NCBI RefSeq assembly: GCF_017876755.1
Contig: NZ_JAGIOO010000001.1
Location: 7,115,786-7,179,785, forward strand
DNA length: 64,000 bases
Source of the DNA: Crossiella equi
GTDB lineage: Bacteria > Actinomycetota > Actinomycetes > Mycobacteriales > Pseudonocardiaceae
Reading direction: 5' to 3'
Below, piece after piece: positions 7,750-15,620 of this stretch. The notes below the pieces were generated by a model. That model saw only the letters and a list, made by a program, of their open reading frames with translations, searched no databases and was not told where the DNA came from. The first letter of the stretch is position 1. Every line of letters begins with the position of its first letter. Position numbers and translations under genes: made by a program.

Positions 7750-8376
7750 ATGAACACCGAGCTGCCCACCCCGCTGCCCACCGGCCAGCCCGACAGCACC
7801 GATGAGCTGCCCCGGCGGCGCGGCGGCCTCGTGCTGTTCCTGCGCGGGCTGTGCTGCGCCAGCGCGATCCTGGCCGCGGTCGGCGCAGTGGTCACCCGCG
7901 ATAGCCAAGGCCTGCCCCTGCGCGTGGACTCCACCCAGTCCCAAGCCCTGGACTATGTCACCCGCATCGAGGTCGTCTCCGCCCAGATCATGGACAACGA
8001 CACGGCCATGCGCGCCGTGCTCAGCAACCACACCCAGCAACTCAAGAGCGAACCGGTCTCCCGCTCGCTCACCGCGATCCAGCAGCTGCTCCAGGTCACC
8101 GTCGAGGAGCTGGGCAAGCTGCGTACGGACAAGGCCGTCCCCGAGCCGTTCCGCGGTAGCCACGAACGCCTCCTAGAGGCCAGCACGCTGCTCGGGCAGC
8201 ACTACACCGCGCTGCACCGCGCGATCGCGGCCACCAACTCCCAGGACCAGCAACAGGCCCTCGCCGCCGCGCAGGCCCTAGACACCCAGTATGCCCGCGC
8301 CCTGATGACCTACCTGGCCGCCTACCAGTCCGGGCTCCGCACAGCCGGGTTCACCCGCGCCAAGGAGACACGGTGA
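7750..8376 (+). CDS. Membrane-anchored helical protein
   Basis: A 208-residue protein. A Pro-rich cytosolic N-terminus is followed by one transmembrane segment (about residues 26-46, LVLFLRGLCCASAILAAVGA) and an extracytoplasmic, almost wholly alpha-helical domain rich in Gln/Ala/Leu, resembling the four-helix sensor domains of membrane receptors. No signalling domain follows. GAGG lies about 8 nt before the ATG; a GTG at 7741 is an alternative. It heads an operon of four overlapping genes (7750-10488) driven by promoter copy P2. The function is unknown; a role in an envelope complex is an inference from context. Confidence 0.65.
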   Translation: MNTELPTPLPTGQPDSTDELPRRRGGLVLFLRGLCCASAILAAVGAVVTRDSQGLPLRVDSTQSQALDYVTRIEVVSAQIMDNDTAMRAVLSNHTQQLKSEPVSRSLTAIQQLLQVTVEELGKLRTDKAVPEPFRGSHERLLEASTLLGQHYTALHRAIAATNSQDQQQALAAAQALDTQYARALMTYLAAYQSGLRTAGFTRAKETR

Positions 8377-9791
8377 ACACCCCGCACCGCTGGCGCCTGC
8401 CCGCCCTCTTCGGCGCAACCCGGCACCCCGTCCCCGCGGCAACTCCGCAGGGGATCGGCGCTCCCGCGGCAGCCGAACCGGAGGTTCCCGCCCGTGAGTC
8501 GGGGGAGCGGCCCGCCACCTGGCGGCACGACCCCGCCTGCGCCGGGTGCCGGGACTACGCGCTGCTCCTGAACCGCGAGCACGGCGCCCGCGAGCAGTAC
8601 TACCGCGTCGGCCTGCAGCACCTCGACCAGCTCCACGACCTCCGCACCCGGCTGATCCGCCACCTCAAGGCCCACCACCCGCTCCGCACCGAGGAACTCA
8701 AACGCACCGGCCACCCGCTCACCGCCCACAGCCCCAACGAACTCCTGCTCGGCGCTCTCTCCCAGTGGGACAGCATCGCCGAAGGCGAACTCCGCAACCG
8801 GATCACCGCCCAGCTCGAACGCGACCAACACGACCTCCGCGCCCGCGCCGCCGAGCTGGAACGCACCCTCACCCACACCACCGACCGCCGCGGCCGGGAC
8901 GAGCAGTCCGCCCAAGACCGCATCAAAGCCCTCCGCGGCCAGCTCGACACCAAGACCACCGCACTGCAGCAGGCCGAGCAGGACCGCCGCGAACTCTCCC
9001 TCGCCGTCACCCTGCTCGCCGAACGCCTGGCCGAACGAGGCCAGGAACTCCCGCAGCTCAACCACCCTCTCGCCTGGTACGGCACCTGGACCGAGACCAA
9101 GCCCGCCCTCCGCCCCGGCCCCGGCCCCGGGGGCAGCAAGCCCGGCCGCTGGCCGGCCATCAGCCGCCTCTACCAACGCCAGTGGGGACAACCGCTGCTG
9201 CAACGGATCTGGTCCGGCACCGTCTGGACCCGCACCCGCCTGCTGACCGTCGCCCCCGGACCCCGCCCATCCGAGTTCCTGGACGCGCTCGTGGCCGAAC
9301 AGCTCCTCCGGCTGCACGATGCCCCCGCCGCCGGGCTCCTGACCGTCGAGGACAACCTCCGCGCCTTGGCCGATGAGCTCAACGCGACCTTGCCCGCGCG
9401 CAAGCCCTCACCGGCCACCGCCGTGCTCGGCGTCGCCGACCGGCTCACCGATGGCCACCGGCGGCTGCTCTTCCGCGCCGTGGCCGCCGCCGACCAGGAC
9501 CACCACGTCACCGTGATCCAACGCCGCCAAGGGCACCTGCCTCTGCTGCGCCTGACCACCCGCCAGGGCCCGTCCATGCCAGCGCGGTGGCTGCTGCCCT
9601 GGCTGCCCGACTGCCCAGACCTGCTCACCGACCTGCTCACCCGCGCCCGTTCCCGGGACGCCGAGCTCGGCCTGACCGTGGCCACCACCCGGCCCGCCAC
9701 CGGAGCCGACGACGCCGAGTGGGGCCAGCTCCTCCGCAGCCAGGGCTACGACCCCCAGACCGCCAAACGCCTGTGGCTGCCCACCCCATGA
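8373..9791 (+). CDS. Coiled-coil hypothetical protein, 472 aa
   Basis: A 472-residue soluble protein. After a Pro-rich start there is CAGCRDYALLLNREH (CxxC, about residues 54-57), then a long coiled coil (about residues 100-220, with heptads such as LERDQHDLRARAAELERTL and LRGQLDTKTTALQQAEQDR). The C-terminal half is globular and has no recognised motif. The GTG start overlaps the stop of the membrane protein (GTGA), and its own stop overlaps the next ATG. It is probably a cytoplasmic partner of the membrane proteins around it. Confidence 0.65.
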   Translation: MNTPHRWRLPALFGATRHPVPAATPQGIGAPAAAEPEVPARESGERPATWRHDPACAGCRDYALLLNREHGAREQYYRVGLQHLDQLHDLRTRLIRHLKAHHPLRTEELKRTGHPLTAHSPNELLLGALSQWDSIAEGELRNRITAQLERDQHDLRARAAELERTLTHTTDRRGRDEQSAQDRIKALRGQLDTKTTALQQAEQDRRELSLAVTLLAERLAERGQELPQLNHPLAWYGTWTETKPALRPGPGPGGSKPGRWPAISRLYQRQWGQPLLQRIWSGTVWTRTRLLTVAPGPRPSEFLDALVAEQLLRLHDAPAAGLLTVEDNLRALADELNATLPARKPSPATAVLGVADRLTDGHRRLLFRAVAAADQDHHVTVIQRRQGHLPLLRLTTRQGPSMPARWLLPWLPDCPDLLTDLLTRARSRDAELGLTVATTRPATGADDAEWGQLLRSQGYDPQTAKRLWLPTP

Positions 9792-9994
9792 CCACCACCC
9801 GCTTCCCGGAGACCTCGATGCGCCTGGTGACCCTGCTGCTCGTGCTCTTGGCCAACGGCCTGCTCACCCTCGCCGGTGCCCTCGCCGCCAGCGCGCCCCT
9901 GCTGCTGCTCGTCCTCGCGTGCGCCGCGCTGGCCGTACAGGAGATCCGCGCCGCCCGCCGAGCCTCGGCCAAGATCCGCACCAACCGGGTGTGA
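9788..9994 (+). CDS. Small membrane protein, 68 aa
   Basis: A 68-residue protein made almost entirely of two hydrophobic helices (MRLVTLLLVLLANGLLTLAG and ASAPLLLLVLACAALAVQE) and a basic tail (RAARRASAKIR). The positive tail suggests both ends are cytoplasmic. The ATG overlaps the previous stop (ATGA), and its own TGA overlaps the next GTG. No family recognised. Confidence 0.65.
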   Translation: MTTTRFPETSMRLVTLLLVLLANGLLTLAGALAASAPLLLLVLACAALAVQEIRAARRASAKIRTNRV

Positions 9995-10488
9995 GGGCTA
10001 CCGTGCCCGCGCCCGGACCCCACGTCGACACCGCCGCGATCCTGGGCAAGCACGCCCTGCTCGCCGCCGCGGTGTGGGCCATCTCGGCCTACACCCAGTC
10101 CACCGCGATCCTCTACGTCGCCCTCTACGTCATCACCACCAGTGCCGCAGCAGCCGCCCTGCTGCCCAACGTCGGCACCGAACTCCGGCACGAGGCGCGG
10201 TGCTGGACCGCCGTGCTGTGTGCCGGAACCCTCGCCGTCCGGTTGACCCTGACCGTGCTTTCTGACATGGGGGAGGGAGGCGTGAGTGGTGCCTTCGGTG
10301 CGGAGTTCTCCCAGACCGCCGGGAGCCTGGTCGGCGGCCACCTGCCCGCGTTGTTCGTCTACGCGATCATCTCGGTGCCGGTGGCCTGGACCCTGTGGCT
10401 GGTCCAACGCTGGCGCCTGCACGGGCGCACCCGACGCTACGACCGCATCGTGCGCGACGCCCGCCGCCAGGACAAGTTCCAGCCCTAA
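9991..10488 (+). CDS. Polytopic membrane protein, 165 aa
   Basis: A 165-residue protein with about four membrane segments (around LLAAAVWAISAY, ILYVALYVITTSAAAAALL, WTAVLCAGTLAVRLTL and LPALFVYAIISVPVAWTLWLV) and a strongly basic C-terminus (RRYDRIVRDARRQDK). The GTG at 9991 overlaps the stop of the previous gene, making it the last member of the 7750-10488 operon. The layout recalls small channel or scaffold proteins of conjugation systems, but no family can be named. Confidence 0.65.
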   Translation: MRATVPAPGPHVDTAAILGKHALLAAAVWAISAYTQSTAILYVALYVITTSAAAAALLPNVGTELRHEARCWTAVLCAGTLAVRLTLTVLSDMGEGGVSGAFGAEFSQTAGSLVGGHLPALFVYAIISVPVAWTLWLVQRWRLHGRTRRYDRIVRDARRQDKFQP

Positions 10489-10610
10489 CCCAGACCCTCG
10501 ACACCATGGTCGCGCCCGCGCCCAGGATCGCACCCCCGGGACTGCCACTCGCAGCGGAGCCGGTCGGTACCAGCGAGGGGGCGTACTGACCGGTGCCGCT
10601 GCACGCGGAG

Positions 10611-11114
10611 CTAGGCGGTGTGCCGCCTGTGTGAACCACGGCCCTCGGCCGCGGAGGAGCCCGCGGAGTCAAGGTCGGTCGCCCCGTTCAGCTCACCTGG
10701 GGCAAGCCCGTGCTGGCAGTCGGCAAGCCGCTCCTGCGTCTCCGCGACGGCCCGTGCGTAGGCCGGTGCCGCAGCGCGCAGCGCATCGAGACCACGTTCG
10801 GTGAGCAGCGCCCAGATCTGCCGCTTGTCCCCTCGCCCCTCCTCGGGCGTGCGGTGTGCCCAACCCCGTTCGCACAGCCGCTCCATGGTGCGGCTCAACT
10901 GAGGCCGCGAGGTCCTCGCCGCCTCGGCCACCGACGTCATCGTCATCGGCTGCCGGTGCACCGCCAAAGCCAGCAACGCCCTGAACTCCCCCAGGCCCAT
11001 CCCCCGCGACCGCACCGCGCGGTCGAGCTCACGCTCTACCTCGCGCGCGGCCTCCAGAAGGTTCTCAACTGGCAGAACCCGGTCATGGATCGTCGTCAAG
11101 GTCATCGTCGACAT
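10611..11114 (-). CDS. MarR-family transcription regulator
   Basis: A 167-residue protein with the MarR winged helix: GLGEFRALLALAVHRQPMTM, then the recognition region TSVAEAARTSRPQLSRTMERLCERGW (about residues 58-83) and the wing DKRQIWALLTERG. The C-terminal helix and a charged tail follow. The ATG at 11114 has a strong GAGGGGG ribosome site. Two inverted repeats upstream (11149-11162 and 11171-11183) are candidate operators, suggesting autoregulation. It points away from the CRISPR arrays and sits beside their oldest (trailer) end; a link to CRISPR control is unproven. Confidence 0.88.
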   Translation of the reverse strand: MSTMTLTTIHDRVLPVENLLEAAREVERELDRAVRSRGMGLGEFRALLALAVHRQPMTMTSVAEAARTSRPQLSRTMERLCERGWAHRTPEEGRGDKRQIWALLTERGLDALRAAAPAYARAVAETQERLADCQHGLAPGELNGATDLDSAGSSAAEGRGSHRRHTA

Positions 11115-11148
11115 CAAGTCCCCCCTCATCCCGCGGCCCCCACCGCAG

Positions 11149-11183
11149 GTACATGCCTGTACACCTACACCGATCTGTGATCG
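11149..11183. promoter_or_regulatory. Candidate MarR operator pair
   Basis: Two perfect short inverted repeats lie between the MarR gene and array 1: GTACA-TGCC-TGTAC at 11149-11162 and CGATC-TGT-GATCG at 11171-11183. Their position over the likely promoter fits autoregulation by the MarR protein. Confidence 0.5.
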
Positions 11184-11280
11184 GACTATTCTGACACCGT
11201 CGGCACTCTCGTAGTGCTGAAATGCCCGATCGACGTGGCCGCGCCAGCTCGAACCGATGAGTGCCCACGACCTGACGGAG

Positions 11281-11680
11281 GTCGCAAGGAGGGGCGACGC
11301 AAGGTGCCGCCGAGAGATGGTAGTGCCCGCGCACAAGATGCGGGGCACCCCGACTGCAAGGAGGGGCGACGCGAGGCGTCGCCGAGAGGGGCCGGTCGCC
11401 GTCTACGACAGGATCGGGGGTGTGGGGTCCGCAACGAGGGGCGACGCGAGGCGTCGCCGAGAGGCGACCAGTGGGTCGACGGCCTGCGGCACACCCGGCT
11501 CCCGCAACGAGGGGCGACGCGAGGCGTCGCCGAGAGCCTGACCGACCTGGTCCGGCAGACCTGGCCGTCCACCCGCAACGAGGGGCGACGAGAGGCGTCG
11601 CCGAGAGACCGAGCTGCGAGTACAGCCCAGGCCCGTTGTCCTGTCCCGCAACGAGGGGCGACGAGAGGCGTCGCCGAGAG
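11281..11680 (-). CRISPR. CRISPR array 1: 6 repeats, 5 spacers
   Basis: 36-bp repeats start at 11281, 11353, 11428, 11501, 11572 and 11645; the spacing is 71-75 bp and spacers are 35-39 nt. The repeat contains a perfect 8-bp stem, GGCGACGC-GAG-GCGTCGCC. The first two copies are degenerate and the last touches the leader at 11681, so the oldest end is on the left and transcription runs leftwards. The two leader-proximal repeats carry A instead of C in the stem (GCGACGA). Confidence 0.95.
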
Positions 11681-11972
11681 AGCTCACTCTATACATGAGC
11701 CGCGACCTGCTGTTGTGTAGATCATCGCGAGCGGTGACTGATCGGAGTCAGCTTGCCATGTTGACGCAGTACATCATCGCGACCTGGAAGTGCTCTGACC
11801 TGGGCGCGAGCGCTGCCGCCTGATGGTGGCATCACCTCCCCGCTCGCAGTCCCTCGATCTTCGGCCCACCGATGAGCCTAGAGAGCCTGAAGTGCGCGGC
11901 TGTTGCTCTGTGGAGTTGATCGAGTTCGGGTGTGTCATCAGCGTCGTGAGGCTACCGACCGGCACCGACACC
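11681..11972 (-). repeat. CRISPR leader, copy 1 (292-bp direct repeat)
   Basis: The 292 bp immediately after the last repeat of array 1 are identical to 12591-12882 after array 2 (offset 910 bp). The position next to the conserved end of the array identifies it as the leader and probable crRNA promoter, reading leftwards. Short reading frames inside it are repeated by chance and are not genes. Confidence 0.9.
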
Positions 11973-11984
11973 ACTTTTTCCTGC

Positions 11985-12590
11985 CTTGACGACCTGCGCG
12001 GCGCTTGGCGCCGCTTAGAGGCCCGACCTGCGGTGTCGAGCCGGGCCGGGACTGCCGCACGCCGCAATGAGGAGCGGTGCTTGGCGCTGCGGGCACCGTG
12101 GCTCATCGGCGCAGACTGGCCGCAACGAGGGGCGCCGCGAGGCGCCGCCGAGAGACGGCCAGCACCGGCCAGGCGTGCAGGACCCGCAGCCCGCCGCAAC
12201 GAGGGGCGACGCGAGGCGTCGCCGAGAGCAGCGTGATCAACTTCGGACACATCAACGTCTCGTACCCGCAACGAGGGGCGACGCGAGGCGTCGCCGAGAG
12301 GGCCGACGTCGGCCTCGGAATAGCCGATCGGCGAATCCCCACAACGAGGGGCGACGCGAGGCGTCGCCGAGAGGCGCCGAGTTTGGGCAGGCTGTACGCC
12401 CCGGGCGGGTACCCACAACGAGGGGCGACGCGAGGCGTCGCTGAGAGGATCAGCGCGTTCACCGGCAAGGCGTCCGAAGACCTCCCACAACGAGGGGCGA
12501 CGCGAGGCGTCGCCGAGAGGTCAACCGCAACCTCGGCGAGGGCATGGTCTGGCTCCCACAACGAGGGGCGACGCGAGGCGTCGCCGAGAG
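11985..12590 (-). CRISPR. CRISPR array 2: about 9 repeats, 8 spacers
   Basis: Clear 36-bp repeats start at 12119, 12193, 12265, 12338, 12412, 12484 and 12555. Two decayed copies lie at about 11985 and 12061. Most spacers are 35-40 nt, but the one between 12061 and 12119 is only 22 nt. Leader-proximal repeats begin CCCACAACG, distal ones CCGCAACG. The conserved end touches leader copy 2 at 12591, so it too is transcribed leftwards. The repeat family is that of array 1. Confidence 0.94.
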
Positions 12591-12882
12591 AGCTCACTCT
12601 ATACATGAGCCGCGACCTGCTGTTGTGTAGATCATCGCGAGCGGTGACTGATCGGAGTCAGCTTGCCATGTTGACGCAGTACATCATCGCGACCTGGAAG
12701 TGCTCTGACCTGGGCGCGAGCGCTGCCGCCTGATGGTGGCATCACCTCCCCGCTCGCAGTCCCTCGATCTTCGGCCCACCGATGAGCCTAGAGAGCCTGA
12801 AGTGCGCGGCTGTTGCTCTGTGGAGTTGATCGAGTTCGGGTGTGTCATCAGCGTCGTGAGGCTACCGACCGGCACCGACACC
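12591..12882 (-). repeat. CRISPR leader, copy 2 (292-bp direct repeat)
   Basis: Identical to 11681-11972. It lies between array 2 and csb1, so it probably holds the leftward array promoter, while the roughly 120 bp up to 13002 must hold the rightward cas promoter. Similarity to copy 1 breaks off at 12882/11972. Confidence 0.9.
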
Positions 12883-13002
12883 GCTCTCCCTGCCATGGTG
12901 ACCTGCAGGAACGGGTTCTGTCGGTGGCATGTGATTTTCTGTGTTCACCTAGGTACGCACCGTGACAGTGCGGTGCGGCGGTACAAGGAGGACGTGGCGG
13001 AG

Positions 13003-14196
13003 ATGGGCTTGTACGAACGGCTGGAGCAGGCGGTATCACTGGCCGGGCCGGATGCGGCGATCACGGTCACGGCCACGCTGCAGCCGGTAGGCGGACCAGC
13101 GGCACGGGTGTTCCCGCCCACCTACCCCGTGGACGCCACCGGTACCAAGTCCCCCTACGTGGTGGAGCCGCGGCTCATCGACGGCGAGGTTGTGCAGACG
13201 GTGGTGCTGGACTCGGTGCAGTCGGAGTCCAACCGGATTGAGGAAGCCGTCGAGCAGGCCGTGCTCGACGGGCGTCTGCGCTTGCCCTACCTGCTGCTGG
13301 AACACCAGGTCACCCCTGAGCGGAGGGTGCGGGTGAGTAGCTTCACCGCCCCGCACCGCTACGCCGATGCCTACCACCGCGACTCCCTGGTCGACGGGGT
13401 GGTCTTCGACAAGTCACCGGTGGGTAAGGCCCTGCGCCTGGCCAGCGTGGAGGACTGCCGGGCGCTGTATGAGCGGGAGCCGTTCAGCCTGATCCTCGGG
13501 GCCTGGGACTCCCACCGCAAGGGCCGCGCGGCCCGCTTCGCGCGGCTGTACCGCAGCGAGATCTTCGGCATCAAACCCCAGTTCGGACACCGCGCGGCCG
13601 GGCGGATGGACCCCAGCAACCTCAGCGGCGTCGTGGACAACCCGGCCGCGGCCACCGACGGCTCCGGCCAGTGGGACTTCGCCCCGCCCCAGGGCAAGAC
13701 GGAGAAGGCGGTCAAGGGGGAGAAGGGGAGCAGGGTCTCCTCGATCGGGCACGGCAACATCGCCCCCACCGCCACCCACGGCGGGGTGACCCTGCACTCG
13801 GCCACCCGTCTGGCGTCGGTGTCGATGGCCGGGCTGGCCCGACTGCGTTTCGGTGATGCCCCCGCCCCGGCCGCCATGGCCGCGCGGATGGCGCTGGCGG
13901 CCTTGACCGTGATCGGGGACCGGCTGGCCTTCGGGGTGCCGGCGTTGTGGCTGCGCTCGGGCTGTGAGCTGGTCGTGGAGACCGAACAGCTGAGCTGGCA
14001 ACAGCGCGGCGGCGGGCTCGATCCGTTCGAGCACACCCTGGAGGAACTCCTCGCGGTGTTCACGAAGGCCCGCCAGAACGCCGCCACAGCCGGTTTGACC
14101 ATGGTCGAAGACGTGGTGCGCTTGACCCCGGGCCCGGGACTGGCCAAAGCGCTGGAGCACGCCTACCTGGCCGCGGCGGCAGCGGAGAGCCAGTGA
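13003..14196 (+). CDS. csb1: Type I-G Cas7 protein Csb1
   Basis: A 397-residue Cas7-family backbone subunit of the type I-G (former I-U) Cascade, which lines the crRNA. It shows the Csb1 hallmarks: FPPTYPV...TKSPYVVEP, then VVLDSVQSESNRIEEAVEQAV (about residues 68-88), ILGAWDSHRKGRAARFARLYRSE and a C-terminal ALAALTVIGDRLAFG. The ATG at 13003 follows AAGGAGG by 11 nt; the longer in-frame extension runs into the leader and is rejected. It is the first gene of the cas operon, divergent from the arrays, and its stop overlaps the csb2 start. Confidence 0.93.
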   Translation: MGLYERLEQAVSLAGPDAAITVTATLQPVGGPAARVFPPTYPVDATGTKSPYVVEPRLIDGEVVQTVVLDSVQSESNRIEEAVEQAVLDGRLRLPYLLLEHQVTPERRVRVSSFTAPHRYADAYHRDSLVDGVVFDKSPVGKALRLASVEDCRALYEREPFSLILGAWDSHRKGRAARFARLYRSEIFGIKPQFGHRAAGRMDPSNLSGVVDNPAAATDGSGQWDFAPPQGKTEKAVKGEKGSRVSSIGHGNIAPTATHGGVTLHSATRLASVSMAGLARLRFGDAPAPAAMAARMALAALTVIGDRLAFGVPALWLRSGCELVVETEQLSWQQRGGGLDPFEHTLEELLAVFTKARQNAATAGLTMVEDVVRLTPGPGLAKALEHAYLAAAAAESQ

Positions 14197-15620
14197 TGCT
14201 GGCCGTTCGTGTCCAGCTGCTGCACGGCCGCTACGAGGCCGCGGGCAGCCGGGAGATGTCCCGGGCCGAGTGGCCGCCGCACCCAGCCCGACTGCACTGC
14301 GCCCTGCTGGCCGGTGCACACAGCAGCGCCCACGCCCGGCTGCTGCGGTGGCTGGAAGCCCAGGACCCGCCGCAGGTCTGGGCCGATGCCCAACCGGCCT
14401 GGGAAGGTGAGCACCACTCCTACGTGGTGACCGGCAAGACCAGCGCCTCCGGCGGCAGCCAGTTTCACCCGGCTCGAACTAGCCAGGCTCGGCGGCGGGC
14501 GGTCGCACTGCTCCGGCATCCGGAGTTCGTTTTCGTCTGGCCGGAGGTCTCCGTCAGCGAGACTGAGGCGGAGGTGCTGGCTGAGCTGGCGGCCCGGGTG
14601 CCCTACTTCGGCCGCTCCACCGCCACCGCGCTGCTGAGCGTCCACCACGACCCCGCCGACCTCGCCGACCTCGACGACCTCGACCTGGCTCACTTCATCC
14701 CCGACACCGGCACCACCGCGGGCCGGCTGGTGGAGCTGCGGGTGCCCTACCGCGGCTACACCGACGCCTTGGACGCGGCTTTCGCCGAGGGTCGACGTGC
14801 CTGGGAAGTCTCTGGCCCCCCACGCACCTACCTGCTGGCCGACCACCAGATGGAGGAGCAGGTCGAGGCCGAGCCGGAGGCGCCGGGCGGCCCGTTCGTC
14901 GACATGCTGATGTTCGGCCTTCCGCGCGGGTTCCACCTGGACGGCCTGCACGCCGGCCGGGTGACCGGCAAGCTGCGGCACACCGTGATGGCCAGGGTCC
15001 CCGACCCGGTCCCGGCACAGGTCAGCGGACACGGCGCCGACGACCGCGCCCACGTGGCCTACCTGCCGATCCTCGATGCCGGGCACCGCCACGCCGGCGG
15101 TCACCTTCTCGGTGTGGCGCTGGGCCTGCCCAAGATGGACCCCGCCGACCGGCGGCGACTGCTCCAGGCAGTGGGCAACCCGGCCGCGCCGCTGGCCCTG
15201 GAACTGGGCGGGGCCAAGGTCGAGCTGCAGATCGAGGGCCGCGCACAAGACCGGGCTGCGCGGCGGCTGGACAAGAGCTGGTGGCAGCGCCCGGCAACCC
15301 GGTGGGCCACGGTGACCCCGATGGTGCTGGAACACTACTGCGGCCTGGACCACGAGGAGGAGGAGATCGCCCGCTCCTGCCGCCGGGCCGGGTTGCCCGA
15401 ACCGGTGGAGATCATCCCCGGAACCGCGCCGATGATTCGCGGCGGCGCCGCTCTGCGCCGCGAGCACCTGCCCCGCAAGGAGAAGGGGCCCCGGCCGTTC
15501 GCGCACGTGCTGCTGCGCTTCCCGGTCCCGGTGCGCGGCCCGGTGCTGCTGGGCGCGCAACGCTATCTCGGCATGGGCCTGTTCGCGCCCCTTCCCGACC
15601 AGGACGATCGTGATGAGTGA
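14196..15620 (+). CDS. csb2: Type I-G Cas5/Cas6-type protein Csb2
   Basis: A 474-residue Csb2 (GSU0054-type) protein. In type I-G this family combines the Cas5 role (5' handle binding) with a C-terminal Cas6-like RNA-processing part. The N-terminus LAVRVQLLHGRYEAA matches the RAMP fold, and a Gly-rich loop near the end (VRGPVLLGAQRYLGMGLF) is typical of Cas6-like domains. His residues in HRHAGGHLLGVALGLPK could be catalytic. The ATG overlaps the csb1 stop (TGATG) and the C-terminus overlaps cas3 by 8 bp, so the operon is tightly coupled. The ability to process the 36-nt repeat is inferred. Confidence 0.88.
   Translation: MLAVRVQLLHGRYEAAGSREMSRAEWPPHPARLHCALLAGAHSSAHARLLRWLEAQDPPQVWADAQPAWEGEHHSYVVTGKTSASGGSQFHPARTSQARRRAVALLRHPEFVFVWPEVSVSETEAEVLAELAARVPYFGRSTATALLSVHHDPADLADLDDLDLAHFIPDTGTTAGRLVELRVPYRGYTDALDAAFAEGRRAWEVSGPPRTYLLADHQMEEQVEAEPEAPGGPFVDMLMFGLPRGFHLDGLHAGRVTGKLRHTVMARVPDPVPAQVSGHGADDRAHVAYLPILDAGHRHAGGHLLGVALGLPKMDPADRRRLLQAVGNPAAPLALELGGAKVELQIEGRAQDRAARRLDKSWWQRPATRWATVTPMVLEHYCGLDHEEEEIARSCRRAGLPEPVEIIPGTAPMIRGGAALRREHLPRKEKGPRPFAHVLLRFPVPVRGPVLLGAQRYLGMGLFAPLPDQDDRDE

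Noticed and set aside
11214-11720. Open frames across CRISPR array 1 on both strands
   Set aside because: They translate the 36-bp repeats (recurring RGATRGVAE or LGDASRRPSL units); the repeat-spacer periodicity explains them fully.
11774-12733. Open frames across CRISPR array 2 and its leader
   Set aside because: Same repeat-derived peptides; the MVASPPRSQSLDLRP frame occurs twice only because the leader is duplicated.
12733-13002. N-terminal extension of csb1 into the leader
   Set aside because: The extension encodes leader sequence that is also found without csb1; the ATG at 13003 has a good ribosome site and matches the Csb1 family start.
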